This document shows, piece by piece, positions 24,487 through 36,640 of a stretch of DNA of 64,000 nt. Positions within the stretch are counted from its first letter, which is position 1. Each line of letters opens with the position of its first letter. The notes under the pieces were generated by a model. That model was not told the origin of the DNA, did not search any database, and was given only the letters and a program-made list of their open reading frames with translations. The position numbers and the translations under genes are program-made. This DNA is from Certhia americana. Its lineage: Eukaryota > Chordata > Aves > Passeriformes > Certhiidae. The DNA lies in the NCBI GenBank assembly GCA_018697195.1, contig CM031879.1, forward strand, positions 40,513,715 through 40,577,714, written 5' to 3'.

Positions 24487-27304
24487 GATCTTCCTGTACA
24501 GAGTCTTCATTTTATTTTTTTATATGGCTTCCAAAATTAATTCCATCCCAATCTGTCAAATCATTTACGACTAAGAGCCAAAACCCCTTAAAATGATGGG
24601 CAAATTTAACTTTTCAAATCATGTCTTTATGTGTGCATGGAGCTGAAAAAAACTTTACTACATTTTTCACCACTTTTTGTCTTTTTTCTAAGAGCAATGA
24701 GGCAAAAACTTCCCAGCAAGGAATTCAAGGACTAATTTTGTCATAAGCTCCATAGTCACAAAAATAATCTTCTGTCACTGGAGTTCCAAAGCAAGGGGCT
24801 GGACACCAGGGGCTTGATTTGGTGCTGCACATGAAGAGTCTGTGGTGGCCTAGACATTGTGCTGCAAATGTTTCACAGTTCTTCTTTTGCTCCTCTTAGA
24901 AACCACCAGGTTGTACATTCAGTTCATCAAAATATGCGATTAAGTTAAATCAGTTTTGCCATGAGTTACTCATTAATTTGTAGTCATTGAGTAATAATAG
25001 CCCATCATCAATGCAGTTGTTTTTTCCAGGTTAGGTGAGGAATGATTCTGAAGAGGAAAATAAAAGTTCTCTGGAAGTAAAGATAGAAAGATCTCAGTAT
25101 CAACATGTCCTTTTTAGATAATTAATTTAAATACTGTGGTTGTCTGTGGGTAAGAAGAGAGTTGACAAAGTGATAAAGTACTACATAATTACTTCAGAGA
25201 GCTGCCCAGTATTAAGGTTTTAGTACATTATATAAGAAGATCATTTATATCCAGGTGAAGGGGTTTTACCACGAGGAAGGATTGAACATTACATCTCATA
25301 AAAGTACATATGTAACTTTGTGCAGAAATCAAAACTATCTAAACTTACAACATGTAATATGCTTGACAGCAAGCATTCTAAAAGTCCAGCAGCAAACTTG
25401 ATCGACCTTTTTCCTCTGGAGGAGGAGAAAAAGGTTACAGGAAATAATTTATTTTTAATGGGTTGTCTTTTCACCAGGATAGAGCTGATAGAGCTGTAAG
25501 TATAGGATAGCCCTTTTGTGTTCTTAATTTCTTTTAAATGACCCCAGTGTTCCACAGTGCTTAATCAAGGGAAGCCTCTGATGTTTATGCAACTAAACCA
25601 TGTTTCTTATCTCCATGGTTCACTCACTACACTCTGCTTGTAATTCATACACAAAAGTCTCTGTGAAAAGGAAATGTTCATATGCCAGTTTTTCTTCTTC
25701 ACGCTGCTCCTATGCCACTGTTACAAAGCGTGTGAGTGACAATTTCCAATTTAACTACCTGGCTTCATGTGCTCAGTCAGATATAGAGCAGAGCTCTTGA
25801 GAAAGGCACTAGGGATATAAATAGACATCAGCATTACAAGCTGCTCACTTATCTTTCCTCAATAAATAATTTTTAGGTTCCTTGAATTGCAAAGCCATTT
25901 GGGCTTTGGAATCTTTCCATGTAAACAAAGCTATAGCTTTTTGATTGTGCCTCTGGACCCTGTGGGATAGGCACCAGTCTGTAACAGCATGAGCTATTTC
26001 ATGTAGACTGTGTTGAAAATTTCATTGGTGACATGCACTTGGTCTGAGTCAATAGAATAGAGGAGGTGGAAAACCTTAAAATCTTGTTTACCAAAATTTT
26101 GAAAGCAATTTTCTCTCAGTCCATAAATAACAAAATGCTTGGACCCCCTCAACCCTCTTACCACATATTCATTGAAAGAGATTTACAATGTTTGTCCATT
26201 TCTTTTAGCAGCTCTTTATAACAAATGATCACTTTCACAAAATCATAAAAAGGACTTTTGCAATGAACTTTGAGGATATGTCTTCAGTGTTAAGTAACAG
26301 AAAGTCTGGGAGAATGCTTTAACACTGGAGCTCTGATTGTCCAGACTGTTTTATTATTTGCTCTCTGCTGCCAGTTTTCTTCAAGACAATGCGGCTATAG
26401 AAGGGGCAGGACATGAGCCAGTCCATGTGACTGTCCCAGGACCAGTAATCAGCCCTGAGGCCAATTAGGCATAGCCTGAAAGGTTATAGAGCCATCTTTT
26501 CTTCTCAAAATAGAAAATATGCAGTAATTTGCTCTGTTTCTATATGAACCAAATCTAATCAATGAGCTTTGTGGGCTGAATACTCCAAGGCTGTGCTGCC
26601 CAACAACTTCCAGTACTTCTGAATTTTGCTCTGCTCCCACTGATATCAACAATCCCTCATTGTCACAAATGAGCATAAAAAACTTGCTGACACTTCTCAC
26701 AAGACTCCAATTCTAGTATTCCAGGAAATTTACAGTAAAATAATCATTTGTATCACTTCTTAAGCCTTAGGATAGAAAACTTCACTGCCAAGACAGTTGT
26801 AATTTTAAGGGCCTGTAATGCCAGCTCACTGCACTCTCTGCATAGACACCAATCTACATAATTCCATGGGAACAGTTGGAAAAACCATTCAGTAAAGTCA
26901 TCCCAGAATTCTCCCTGGGCTGTGAACCTTGGAAAACCTTTGGGAATGCAGGAGGTAATCCCTATCAGAAATCCTTGCAACATGTTTGTTTATGAATTAT
27001 AGCAGAATAAGCCTTAGATGATGATATATGGAATCAGTACTGCAAGGCATCAGTGACACTAATTTCTCTGTTAGACTGCAGTACCTCTCAACATCTTCAG
27101 TAAAAGGCTTTATGAAATTGAATAAGAGCAGAATGGTCTTTTAATTCTACTCCCTAAGCTGAATAAAGCCCAATTATGACCAGAAATATTAATATTGTTA
27201 CCCTTATTCAGGACATCCAGCTACTAAGGGACATAGGGATTACTATTCATCATTAAGGCAATATAGATACTTTTGTACAACTATTCACCAAAGCAAACAT
27301 TTTA

Positions 27305-27308
<4 letters not shown>

Positions 27309-27368
<60 letters not shown>
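27309..27368. repeat. (TG)30 dinucleotide microsatellite
   Basis: A perfect, uninterrupted run of 30 TG units (60 bp), followed by an interrupted GAGTGTACGTG edge. Perfect runs of this length are usually polymorphic and can adopt Z-form DNA. The 61-codon frame with a Cys-Val repeat is an artefact. Confidence 0.98.
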
Positions 27369-27370
<2 letters not shown>

Positions 27371-28822
27371 TGTACGTGAATTTTTCCTTTCAGACTGGCT
27401 GTTTTTTCTTCTTTCTTATTTCATTTTTCCTAATGCAGAAATCCTACAGGAAAAAAATGGAATAACTTTCTGGAAAGTTTCACTTCTACCTTCATAACAC
27501 ATAGAAGTTCTCAGAGCTTGCAATATCCCTATACAGGACTTGTACCTGCACATCCAGCCTCAAGGCCCTTCTGTTTCCCAGGTCTGTGAGGTAATGAGAT
27601 GAAGAGCAGTTGTTGTTAGGGCAAAACCCAGCAGTAGAGAAAGACGTAGTCCCCTGTTCCCGCCACTGTCATGAGTTCCCAGATCCCAGAAAATAGTTAT
27701 TTTCACCAATAGCCTAAGTACCAAAATCTTTTGTCCTGTCCACAAGCTGTGAGCAGTTCAACAGCTGCCTCCACCTCCTCTATATTTATCCACAGAAGTC
27801 TCGTGGATGTCCCAGGATGTTTCTCAGTTGGTTGTGCAACACTCAAAGCCCCCGTTGTTACAAAAGAGTCTCTTTCAGTTCCTCTCAGCAGGCTGCTATG
27901 CTGTGGGCCTTCAAATCAAAAACAGACTCATCTGGGCTTCCTTTTATTCTTTTTAATGTGCCTTCTCCCTAGAGATGCCTGCCCACATTTAAATTTCCTT
28001 TCCTCTTTTGCCAGTGTTAATGTTATGCATTAGATATTTGGCACAGATGCAATATATGCTTCCTCCCTCCTAACTTTGGCCTGTCTTCTGTTCCTAAATG
28101 AAAGCAGACTTCAGAGCATCCACCCCATGTGGCCAATCTCTCTCTGCTACACCTGCTTTCACCTCATGCAAAACACAGCAAATCATGAACAAAACAACTC
28201 CAAAAATGCCTGTGTGTAACTTAGAAAACCCTTAATAAATTACCCACAGAAGTATGGCACTGGTCTGGGGTACTTGCTCAGGTACAAGCAGAAAGTGTAC
28301 CTGACATGCAAGTGTAAAGGAATGGAGTGCCAGTACTTGAAAAGGATTTTTCTGGATCATATCTTTCTGGTTTACAAACTGTCCTTTAGACGATTAAGAC
28401 ATTTTAGTTCTATTTTACGTTTCAGAACATGGGCAACGTGATGTCCTAAGCCTCTCTTTAAAATCTCACAACTCTAAAAAGAAGGTGATTATTGTTTACA
28501 GAGCACTTTATTTAAGAATTTTTCCCCCTCTTCTTGCTCCATGTGTGGGAGGAAAATGAGTAGGAGTTGTTGCAGACAAAGTCAGGCTCAGACAAGAAGA
28601 ATCTGAGGCAATTGTGACAGCCACTGTATCATACCTCTACATGATGTCACTGCCAATCTGGCACATGAAACACCTTCACCACACTTACCATAACTGAACA
28701 TCAGGATCATTACAGACAGATGCTGAAAATGCTGAAATTTACCTAAATGTCAATATTTCTTACAAGAAAACCAGTGTTTTTTCTTATCCCCTACCTCCAG
28801 CAGCTTGCAAGAAACCAAACAT

Positions 28823-28850
28823 TAAATATAAATATAAATATAAATATTTA
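28823..28850. repeat. AAATAT hexanucleotide microsatellite
   Basis: About four to five AAATAT-type units, ending in an ATTTATTAATATAAA flank. Ordinary A+T microsatellite. Confidence 0.85.
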
Positions 28851-29162
28851 TTAATATAAAACTTTTTCATAAAATATATGCTTTTGGTATATGCAAGTGT
28901 GTTTAGGTCTTTTCTGTTGTTAGTATGGTGTTTTGCTATTATTGTTGACACTTACTCTTTGCCTGTGAGGAAGTTCCCACTGCCCTCACTTGTGTGGAGC
29001 AGGTCACCATCATGTTGTCAGCAGACAGCATGCAAAAATTAAGCATTTATTACACAAATTGACAGAGTTGTCAGTGAATAAGAGGAAGGGAGTAAGCCTC
29101 ATTTTCCAGATGGGGTGTTGAACCATGAGAAAATTGATTTAGCTCAAGTGAAGTTGAAGCCT

Positions 29163-29214
29163 GATCATATTTTCCTTAAGAAGAATAAGATCATATTTTC
29201 ATTAAGAAGAATAT
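29163..29214. repeat. 26-bp tandem duplication, two copies
   Basis: Units 29163-29188 and 29189-29214 both start GATCATATTTTC and continue TTAAGAAGAATA. They differ at two of 26 positions, so the duplication is recent or conserved. It lies about 35 bp before a CR1 3' end. Confidence 0.9.
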
Positions 29215-29250
29215 GGTGGTTTCGTTACAGGTGCAGCATGGATAGTGTAA

Positions 29251-29366
29251 CACAGAATCACAGAATTAACTAGATTGGAAAAGACCTTTGAGATCATCAA
29301 GTCCAACCTATGACCTAACACCATCTTATCAACTAAACTATGGCACTGAGTGCCACATCCAGTCAT
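29251..29366 (-). mobile_element. Short CR1 3'-terminal fragment
   Basis: On the plus strand the antisense CR1 tail is seen as CACAGAATCACAGAATTAA, then a TTGGAAAAGACCTTTGAGAT block, ATCAAGTCCAACC, and a stretch ending GAGTGCCACATCCAGTC. The similarity stops near 29366, so only about 115 bp of the 3' end remain. The CTTTGAGATCATC and CACATCCAG spelling resembles the CR1 at 54.6 kb more than the one at 10.9 kb, which suggests a different subfamily from the latter. Not coding. Confidence 0.85.
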
Positions 29367-30409
29367 TATCTGTTTGTACACGGGCCCGTTGTTGTATTGA
29401 GGAGGTATAAGACATATAGCTCCCTTGGGGAATTCTAACACCAAAATCCCAACTTCTGGAGATTAATACTATAGCAAACTAATTTCACTAAAATTATAGA
29501 GCCCCAGTGAGTGCATGTGTCCACTTGAGCTGCTGGAGGCAGGGCTCAGGGGGGAGCAGTTTAGTCACAGCTCAATGAGAAATCAGGGTCAGGCAGCAAT
29601 GAGTCTCCAGCAGAGCTCGAGGATGTGGTAAATGATCTGCAGCAGCTGGAAACTGGAAAAAAATAGTGTCGATACTAGATTTCAGAGAAGTGCTTTAAGG
29701 TGGAAATTTTCAAGATGAAAAAATTCAGATTTTGTTTTTTTTATTTCTCATGTACCAAGGAGATGAGCAGCACCACTGGTTAGACAGCTTTTCTCTATGT
29801 TTATAAGGTAATAAAAATTTATTGAGTGTGTTTGATCTTTCCTGTTAGTGTCTTTATGTTTCTATTGGAGATATCCAAATCTTGCAATTCTTGAGCCAAA
29901 TATTATCTGTATGAAAACTTTGTCCTAGTGCTTTATCCTCCCTAGCAATATGATTCACATGGTAATTGTTCTGATGCCAAATTCTTCAAAATTATAAGTA
30001 ACATCCCTTTTACTGACTCTCAGCCAAATCAAGTAACTGAATGCTTACTGTGTTCTTTGGATTCAGGTTATAAACTGCCATACAATGCTACTGACTAAAT
30101 TTATTTCAGTTGTACTATTTCCCCTTACCCTCCCATATGGGCCAAACTTCCCCTCCTTTGTTGCTTTCTCTTACTCCTTGGGTGAATAACAGCATATGTC
30201 TCAGTAAAATACAAACCCACCTGTTTTTAAACATTGTTTGTCACACCTCCTCCCCCAAACTCAATGTCCCAAAGTCCACATTCTATGTAAGGTAAAATCT
30301 GGTATTGATTTTGAATGGCCGGTCACAGATCTAGGCTGGCTTTTTTTCCAGTGGGAAGGATGGAGACTCATTATGGTTGAGATGATTGGCACAAAAACAA
30401 AACCTTATC

Positions 30410-30434
30410 AAACAAACCCAAACAAACAAACAAA
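30410..30434. repeat. AAAC microsatellite
   Basis: Short AAAC-type tetranucleotide run with one CCC interruption. Confidence 0.8.
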
Positions 30435-30814
30435 TTAAAAAAATTTAAAAAGGCTAAAATTTGCCATCTTCAATAGCACAGGAGTTGAAGGGAAATGGAG
30501 AATAAATCAAAGGCCATTGAAGTAAAGTGCAAGTCTTCCATCAATTAAAAGACACTTAGTCAAGCCTTTGGAGTCCAGAACAAGCTCCATTTTAAAAAAG
30601 AAAAGCTAGAGCTAATTTAATGTGACTCTAGATATAAAAAGTCTCAAGACCTAAAAGAGAAGGAAAACTGAAATTTTTTTCCTGGCGTGGAAACAAGAAC
30701 GGTGGCAGACCAACAAGGCAGGATTTTTTCAGGAGACAAGCTCACCTGAGAGGAACACCATTTACTCAGGTGCCCATGACTTCTGCAGTTTCTATGTTAA
30801 AACTGCCCCAAAAA

Positions 30815-30835
30815 TATCATACAAGTTGTATGATA
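30815..30835. repeat. Perfect 21-bp palindrome
   Basis: Arms TATCATACAA and TTGTATGATA are exact reverse complements around a single central G. No protein or element is known to me for it. It could be chance. Confidence 0.85.
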
Positions 30836-32443
30836 CAAGTGTTATCAGTGTTTTTTAAGAAAGATCCATTTTTAGGACATTCTTATAGAAAAGTATCAGT
30901 GATAAGGGCCTCTAAAAGGAGAAACCTCTTCCTGTTAAATTATTTAAAGAACAAGGAAATACAAAAGCTGCAGATGAGGAGGTAAAAAGAAGAAGGAACC
31001 AGACTCAGAGCATTACAGCACAAATCTGTTGTATACAGATCCAGTTGGGAGGTTTGCCTCTGCAGATAAGCATGAAATAAACACCAACACTAATGCCAGT
31101 ACAGCTCCCTTCAGATTAAAATAGTGTAAAATAAAGCAGTTTATTTTTTCCTCCAGAAATATTTCTATTATAGATTTTCAAACTAAAGTGGAAAGGATAC
31201 TTTGGGAACACACAAGAAAATAGAAATTTGTAAAATATTGGCTCAAGAAAAAGGAATACACATTTTTAGAAATCTTTTCAATTAGGAGGCATAATTTTGG
31301 ATTACATACGTTAAGGCACAGGCTAAATCTGTCAGAATTGTAAATGCCTCTGCACTTCAAGTTCCTAAAGACCCATGCATGCTTTACATGTAGAACACAT
31401 CTCCGAGATTAGGCCTTTAAGTCTTCTTTTTTGTGAGCAGAGATAATATATGGAACTGTTAGGATGTGATGAGCAGATATTTCAACCATATTTTGCCAAA
31501 GTGTAAATGATTGCTAGAGGACTAAAGTGGTAAAAAACATGGCTGTTGTATGATAGGCCTGAACAGATATATGAAAAAAGTCACCTTGTATAGGAAATTC
31601 ATACTGAGCTTAGTGTTAGTGAGCAGAATGCAGTATTGTCCAAACTCTAACTTCCGCAAGTACACAAATATACAGATTTTAATGGTATCTACAGCTTTCT
31701 AAACACACCTTGAAAAATTCAGCTTCAAATATACTAAATCCAAACTCTTTTAAAATTCTGTTTGATCCGACTCTACCCATAGACTGTTACAGAGCTGTTC
31801 GACCTGTATTAACCTAACAACTTTCATGCTTTAAAAATATAACTATTTTATGGAATGTGGGCTAAGTTTGCTCACATCTAGATAAAAACATGCAGATGAA
31901 AGAGCAAATAATATCACATAATGTATCATGAATCATTGCCTCAGTGATTACTAGGTTTTTTTCCTGTTTGCCAGTCATTCAGGTACACTCCTTCTCTGCC
32001 TGTAATTGTGGAGGTTTACTGTGTGATTTAGATGGACATATCCCACTCTGCAGATAATCTGTCAGGAGAGCACTTCATCATTAATCACTGTGTGCTGTTA
32101 GGGATAAGTAACACATCCTTTAGGCTATATGGTTTACTTTGTACTATTTGGCTGGGCAATGGCAATGATGAAATAATAAATGATGAACATACTTCCCAGA
32201 TGAAGTTTCAGATGAATGACTATTCATGGTAGCTACCATAAGAATTTCATCATTTACTTATGTTTTCCATGAATATGCTTCTACTCATCCAAACAATAAA
32301 TTCAATAACCAGAAGAACAGACTTGTTCTGCAGATTCTGAGAAACAGATTCAGGTCAAGAGTTCCCTAAGCTTCGAGCCGTTTTCAATACACGGAAGTGA
32401 ATTTCAGCAATTACAAAGCAGATAAGTGCTGCATTTCTCCCTG

Positions 32444-32470
32444 TTTGGTTTTTTGTTTGTTTTCTTTTTC
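32444..32470. repeat. GTTT-rich simple sequence
   Basis: A T-rich tract with GTTT units. Simple low-complexity DNA. Confidence 0.75.
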
Positions 32471-35400
32471 ATCCCTGGAAAAAAAAATTTTAAAAGTTGA
32501 TTAAAACTGTTGGGTTTTTTCATGAAGTTTCACAGGAAAGGAAGTTTGTGAACAAAGAACTGGAGGACAGAAGCTCCTGAATTTTAAAATCATCTCAAAT
32601 AACAAATTTTTCTGTGACTGTGGTGAATTATGTGCTGTGACACACCAAGAGTGTTTGCTTATTTCAAGGAAATAATAGGCCAAAAATAGCATCTCTGATA
32701 AAGTTGGCCTTTCATTTGTGAAAAACCTATCATCTGTTTTCAGTTTGCTTACACTATTAAGCTTATGCCTGACTCTTTTTCTGGAATTCAAGGGGAGTAT
32801 TTTTCTAACTGTGAAAGGAACACAACATAGCCTTTGGAAGGCTTTGTGGTCAAAGGTGTTGTATAACCACCAGTTATTTATTATTAAATGAATGCACTCT
32901 TCTTCAAGTGAATTCCAGCATGAATATCATATGACATGACTGAGAGGAAGTTTGTTTATTCTATAGACCAAAGTAGTATTTGTCTTAATAAAATGATAAC
33001 ATTGTTCATTTATCTTTGGAGAATTAATCTGATATGTCTCTCAGTTAAGCTTTAGGGCCAGATTTTTCCACCCTGATTCACCTTGTCAACTATTTTTTCA
33101 TGTGAACAGGCCTACATAAACTTCAGGTCATACTGTGTGCAAAAGAAAAGAAGGAATAGCCATGTCTTAGGGTCTGTTCTGGGGAGCCCTGAGTATAGCA
33201 ATGACATTGACTGGGAATACAACTGAAATAATCTACACAGTAACATTCTTACACTGGAAATAAGGTAGTATCAGCCAAGAGAAAAAATAATTAGATTTAA
33301 TTAAGCTAGTAGATGAGAAAGATTAGAGACAATGGCAGTTTTGAAAAACTGTTTTGAAAATAAACTTCCCTTTGTAAATAAAATGTTTTAAAGTGACCAT
33401 AGCAAAAATTTGCATAGAAGTATCTTGAAGGAAAGGATGCATGGATTATTCAAATAGTCTTCTAAATATTTAGAAAAATAGAGTAAACAAAGAGTAACAA
33501 CTTTGGTGTCAATCTGCAGTGAGCGTTACAGCACCTTCTTCATTGCTCAAGTGTCTTTTCTCTGTGGGAAAAGATCAGAATGAAACAGACTAGCACGTAT
33601 AGAGTAAAATATACTTTTCTTCATGAAAGTGTGTTCCAGTCTGCCAATACTGCTTGTGCAAGAACTTTGTGGCATACTGTACCCATAATACCTCAATGAA
33701 TGACTTTCATTCAACAAATATTGACCATGATGTGAGTCTAAGGGCCATGGCCATCACAACAGTTATGAAATGACATTTCTCATTAAGTCGTGGCATACAA
33801 ATCACAAAGGCATGTCTTTCCACCTTCCTCAGAGAGGCTATGTCCAAGCTTGTGCTTGAACCAAGACATAAGACTAGACAGACCAGCAAGGTCTAGCTCA
33901 TGTAGCAAATCCACATTTGTTCTAGATCTGAAGTGTTTTTTCCACACACAGCCTGCAAAAATTTCATCTTTGCACTGTTTGTTACTTAATTATTGATAAT
34001 GACAACTCCTATGTGCTTTTACCCTCAAAGCATCAAATACAAATAAGATAGAAAATAAACATATCAAAACAGAACGGAAATCAAAGCAATCTGGAAGAAA
34101 GCTTGCATGATCTTCAGCAGGGCCATGTATTTTAAAATTCATTATGTAAAAGTCTCAACTCTCTCTGATTCCTATGCATGTGTGCAACATATAGCTCCAA
34201 TTGCATCTTACAGAAACACCCCTCTGATGGCCTCCAATCCAGTGCCCATGTTATTTTACTTTTTTAGCTGAAAAAGTCCCCAAATAAAGCAATTCTTTTT
34301 CTTTGATATTATTTTGCAGTTTTTTGCCACTCCCCACTCACAAGTACTCCAGCAGAACAATCCTATTTTATTCAGCATTAGAGATATCATCCAAATTTCT
34401 CTACCTTCTATTTTGAAATTGAGTTCTTACCAAGGAGAGACTAGCACATACTCATAAACACTAAATCTGCATGATTTATAATATTTTAGCAACTCTGTCT
34501 TTGTGGAATATCTCAGTGCTGTTGTAACTCCTGGCAAGATTTGTTCCAAATATTTACAGCAGTACAGTTCAAACTGTGGCTTATGACTTCTGGTCCTGGA
34601 GGTCCAAGCTTTGTCTCTCTGCATTTTGCCTACCCGGTGACTGTCATGATGTAGATCCACCTGGAAATTTTTGACCATGCAGTGACACAGTCATGACTGT
34701 GATTATAAATCTAAACCTGAATGCTGTCAGCTAGCTTCCCTTCCTTCTCTGCTGCATTTTTAATGCCTGAGCTAACTAAGATTATTCGAATTGCTTCAAC
34801 CATTTAAAATATTTATGCTGCTACGGAAGTCTTAAGGTCATAAAGAAATTGCTACTAATAGAAGCAATATATTACCGGAGTCAGTGTTTGTGATTCTTAA
34901 CTTTTTCCTGCTACATGACTCACCCCATTCAGTTATTTAGAAATGAACATTTTTTAAAAGGACTGGCTCCCTTACTGAAAGGACTTTTTGCTGAGGTAAT
35001 CACTGCAAAACAGATCCAAGATTTTTCACTGAGGGAATGAAACAATTATTTTTTTTATATAAAAAGGAAAATATAAACATTGATTCCGGTATTATTTTTT
35101 GTAGACATTGGTATTGTACTATATGATCTGCCAGAGAAAGTCAAGGGAATGACAGCAAATATAAAAATGTGCACTGAAAATCCATTCAAGGCCTGACCTG
35201 AAAATTCAGTCTCTAAAATAGCCAAGAAACATCTCTACACTTATAATTAGAAGCAACTGTGAAGAAGCTGTTGTTTATTCTATCACACTGGTTTGGAGGG
35301 GAAAGAAGGGGAAATTTGCCTCCTGGTGCAGACCTGCATTTCCTAGTACTCCCCCTGATTTTTACCTCGATCAAACCTAAATCCCAGAGCCTAAGAGGCA

Positions 35401-36429
35401 GGCAGAAACCTGGCTGTGTACAGGCTCCAGATCTGGATATCTGCATTATTGGCATTTTGCACAGATTTCTAATTCCAGGGAAGAAAAGGCATAGACTAGC
35501 TTTTAGACATGGATAACACTGCAGGTTAACTGATTACAACAATTTTCCTGAGTCTTTTTGGGGTACTTAATCTCAGTTTCTTACCTTGTCTCTCTTCCTT
35601 AAGCCTCCCCAGCTCAGAAAGCAGGGCAGGGCACAGTTTCCCTGTTCTGCACCTCACTATCAGGACAAATCAATTTCTAGTCAGACACCTTGCAATGGGA
35701 CACGATGTCCTAAAATATTTTGGTGCTTCTAAAATATTAAAAGCATTGGAGTGGAATTCTAGAATTATTTGTTATTAATAGGAGTTTATTTTTACTGGAA
35801 CATTGTTAATCAGTTGACTGTTTTTGAAGCAGAGGTTAAAGAGGGAAAACTATGGTGATAGTTTTTTCATTTCTTTTTCCATTAAAAAAAGGTGAGATTT
35901 TTTGATTCTACAATATGTAACTTATGGAGTTAAAATATCCATAGCACAGACACTGCCCCTCAGTGTAGAAAATATTTCATAATTTCAAATCTGTATCCTA
36001 CAAAATCGTTCAAAGCTCAAAAATGTGGTATATTGGTGACATTTTAGATAGTCTGACATCAAGCATTTTCCACCCTGTAAACCTTGATGTTGGCCTATAA
36101 GGCTCCATTTTTATTTAATAATGGAAATCAGCATGGAAATATTTAAATTTTTAGAAAATATGCCTGCGTTTTTAAAGTCTGTAGCATAAGAAATAGTTCA
36201 TGGTATAATTTTTTCCCGGTGGCGCTGCTGTTTTTAATGAATGTGTATGTGATGCAACCCATCAGGTTGCTGAATCCCAGCCTGGGTTGAAATGTTTGCA
36301 CTGCTGGAACTTCAGAGACCGTATGCCCACAGGTGATCTCAGAGGGTTGATTACCACAGTGACCCAACATACCCACCCCTGGAAACAAAACACATTAACC
36401 AGGTCTGACTGTGCTTCCTTCCTTGCCTT

Positions 36430-36640
36430 GCAGAATATACAATATTTATGATTAAGCTTTGTAAATGAAAATCAGAGCAGTTTCTGTGCTCATTTGAGCT
36501 GCACAGTCTTATTCTGGGTGATTCATTCATTGAGTCAGGCAGCCATGCATGCAGTCATTCATAAGTAATGCCACACTTGCCTTCAGCATGCAAGAATGAT
36601 TTACCTTCCTGCTGCCTTTCAGTGTTTGTTCAGCAAACAC
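36430..36640. promoter_or_regulatory. Candidate regulatory-like stretch with AP-1 core
   Basis: About 210 bp with several palindromic or known core motifs: a perfect TGAGTCA AP-1 core at 36531-36537, overlapping GCATGC/ATGCAT palindromes near 36544-36552, and repeated CATTCAT words. No frame or transposon explains it. Any regulatory role is inference and weak, since each core alone is expected by chance in 64 kb. Confidence 0.15.

Larger units (their letters stand above)
24487..29162. other. Unique non-coding sequence with TG and AAATAT microsatellites
   Basis: No exon or interspersed repeat is recognised. Short frames (for example 25289-25555 minus, 27731-28033 plus) show no domains. Simple repeats at 27309-27368 and 28823-28850 are listed separately. 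Confidence 0.55.
29367..36429. other. Unique non-coding sequence, no supported gene
   Basis: A+T-rich DNA without recognisable exons or transposons. It includes an AAAC-type simple repeat (30410-30434), a 21-bp perfect odd palindrome (30815-30835) and a GTTT-rich tract (32444-32470). The 29,500-29,640 part is richer in G+C but unexplained. Confidence 0.55.
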
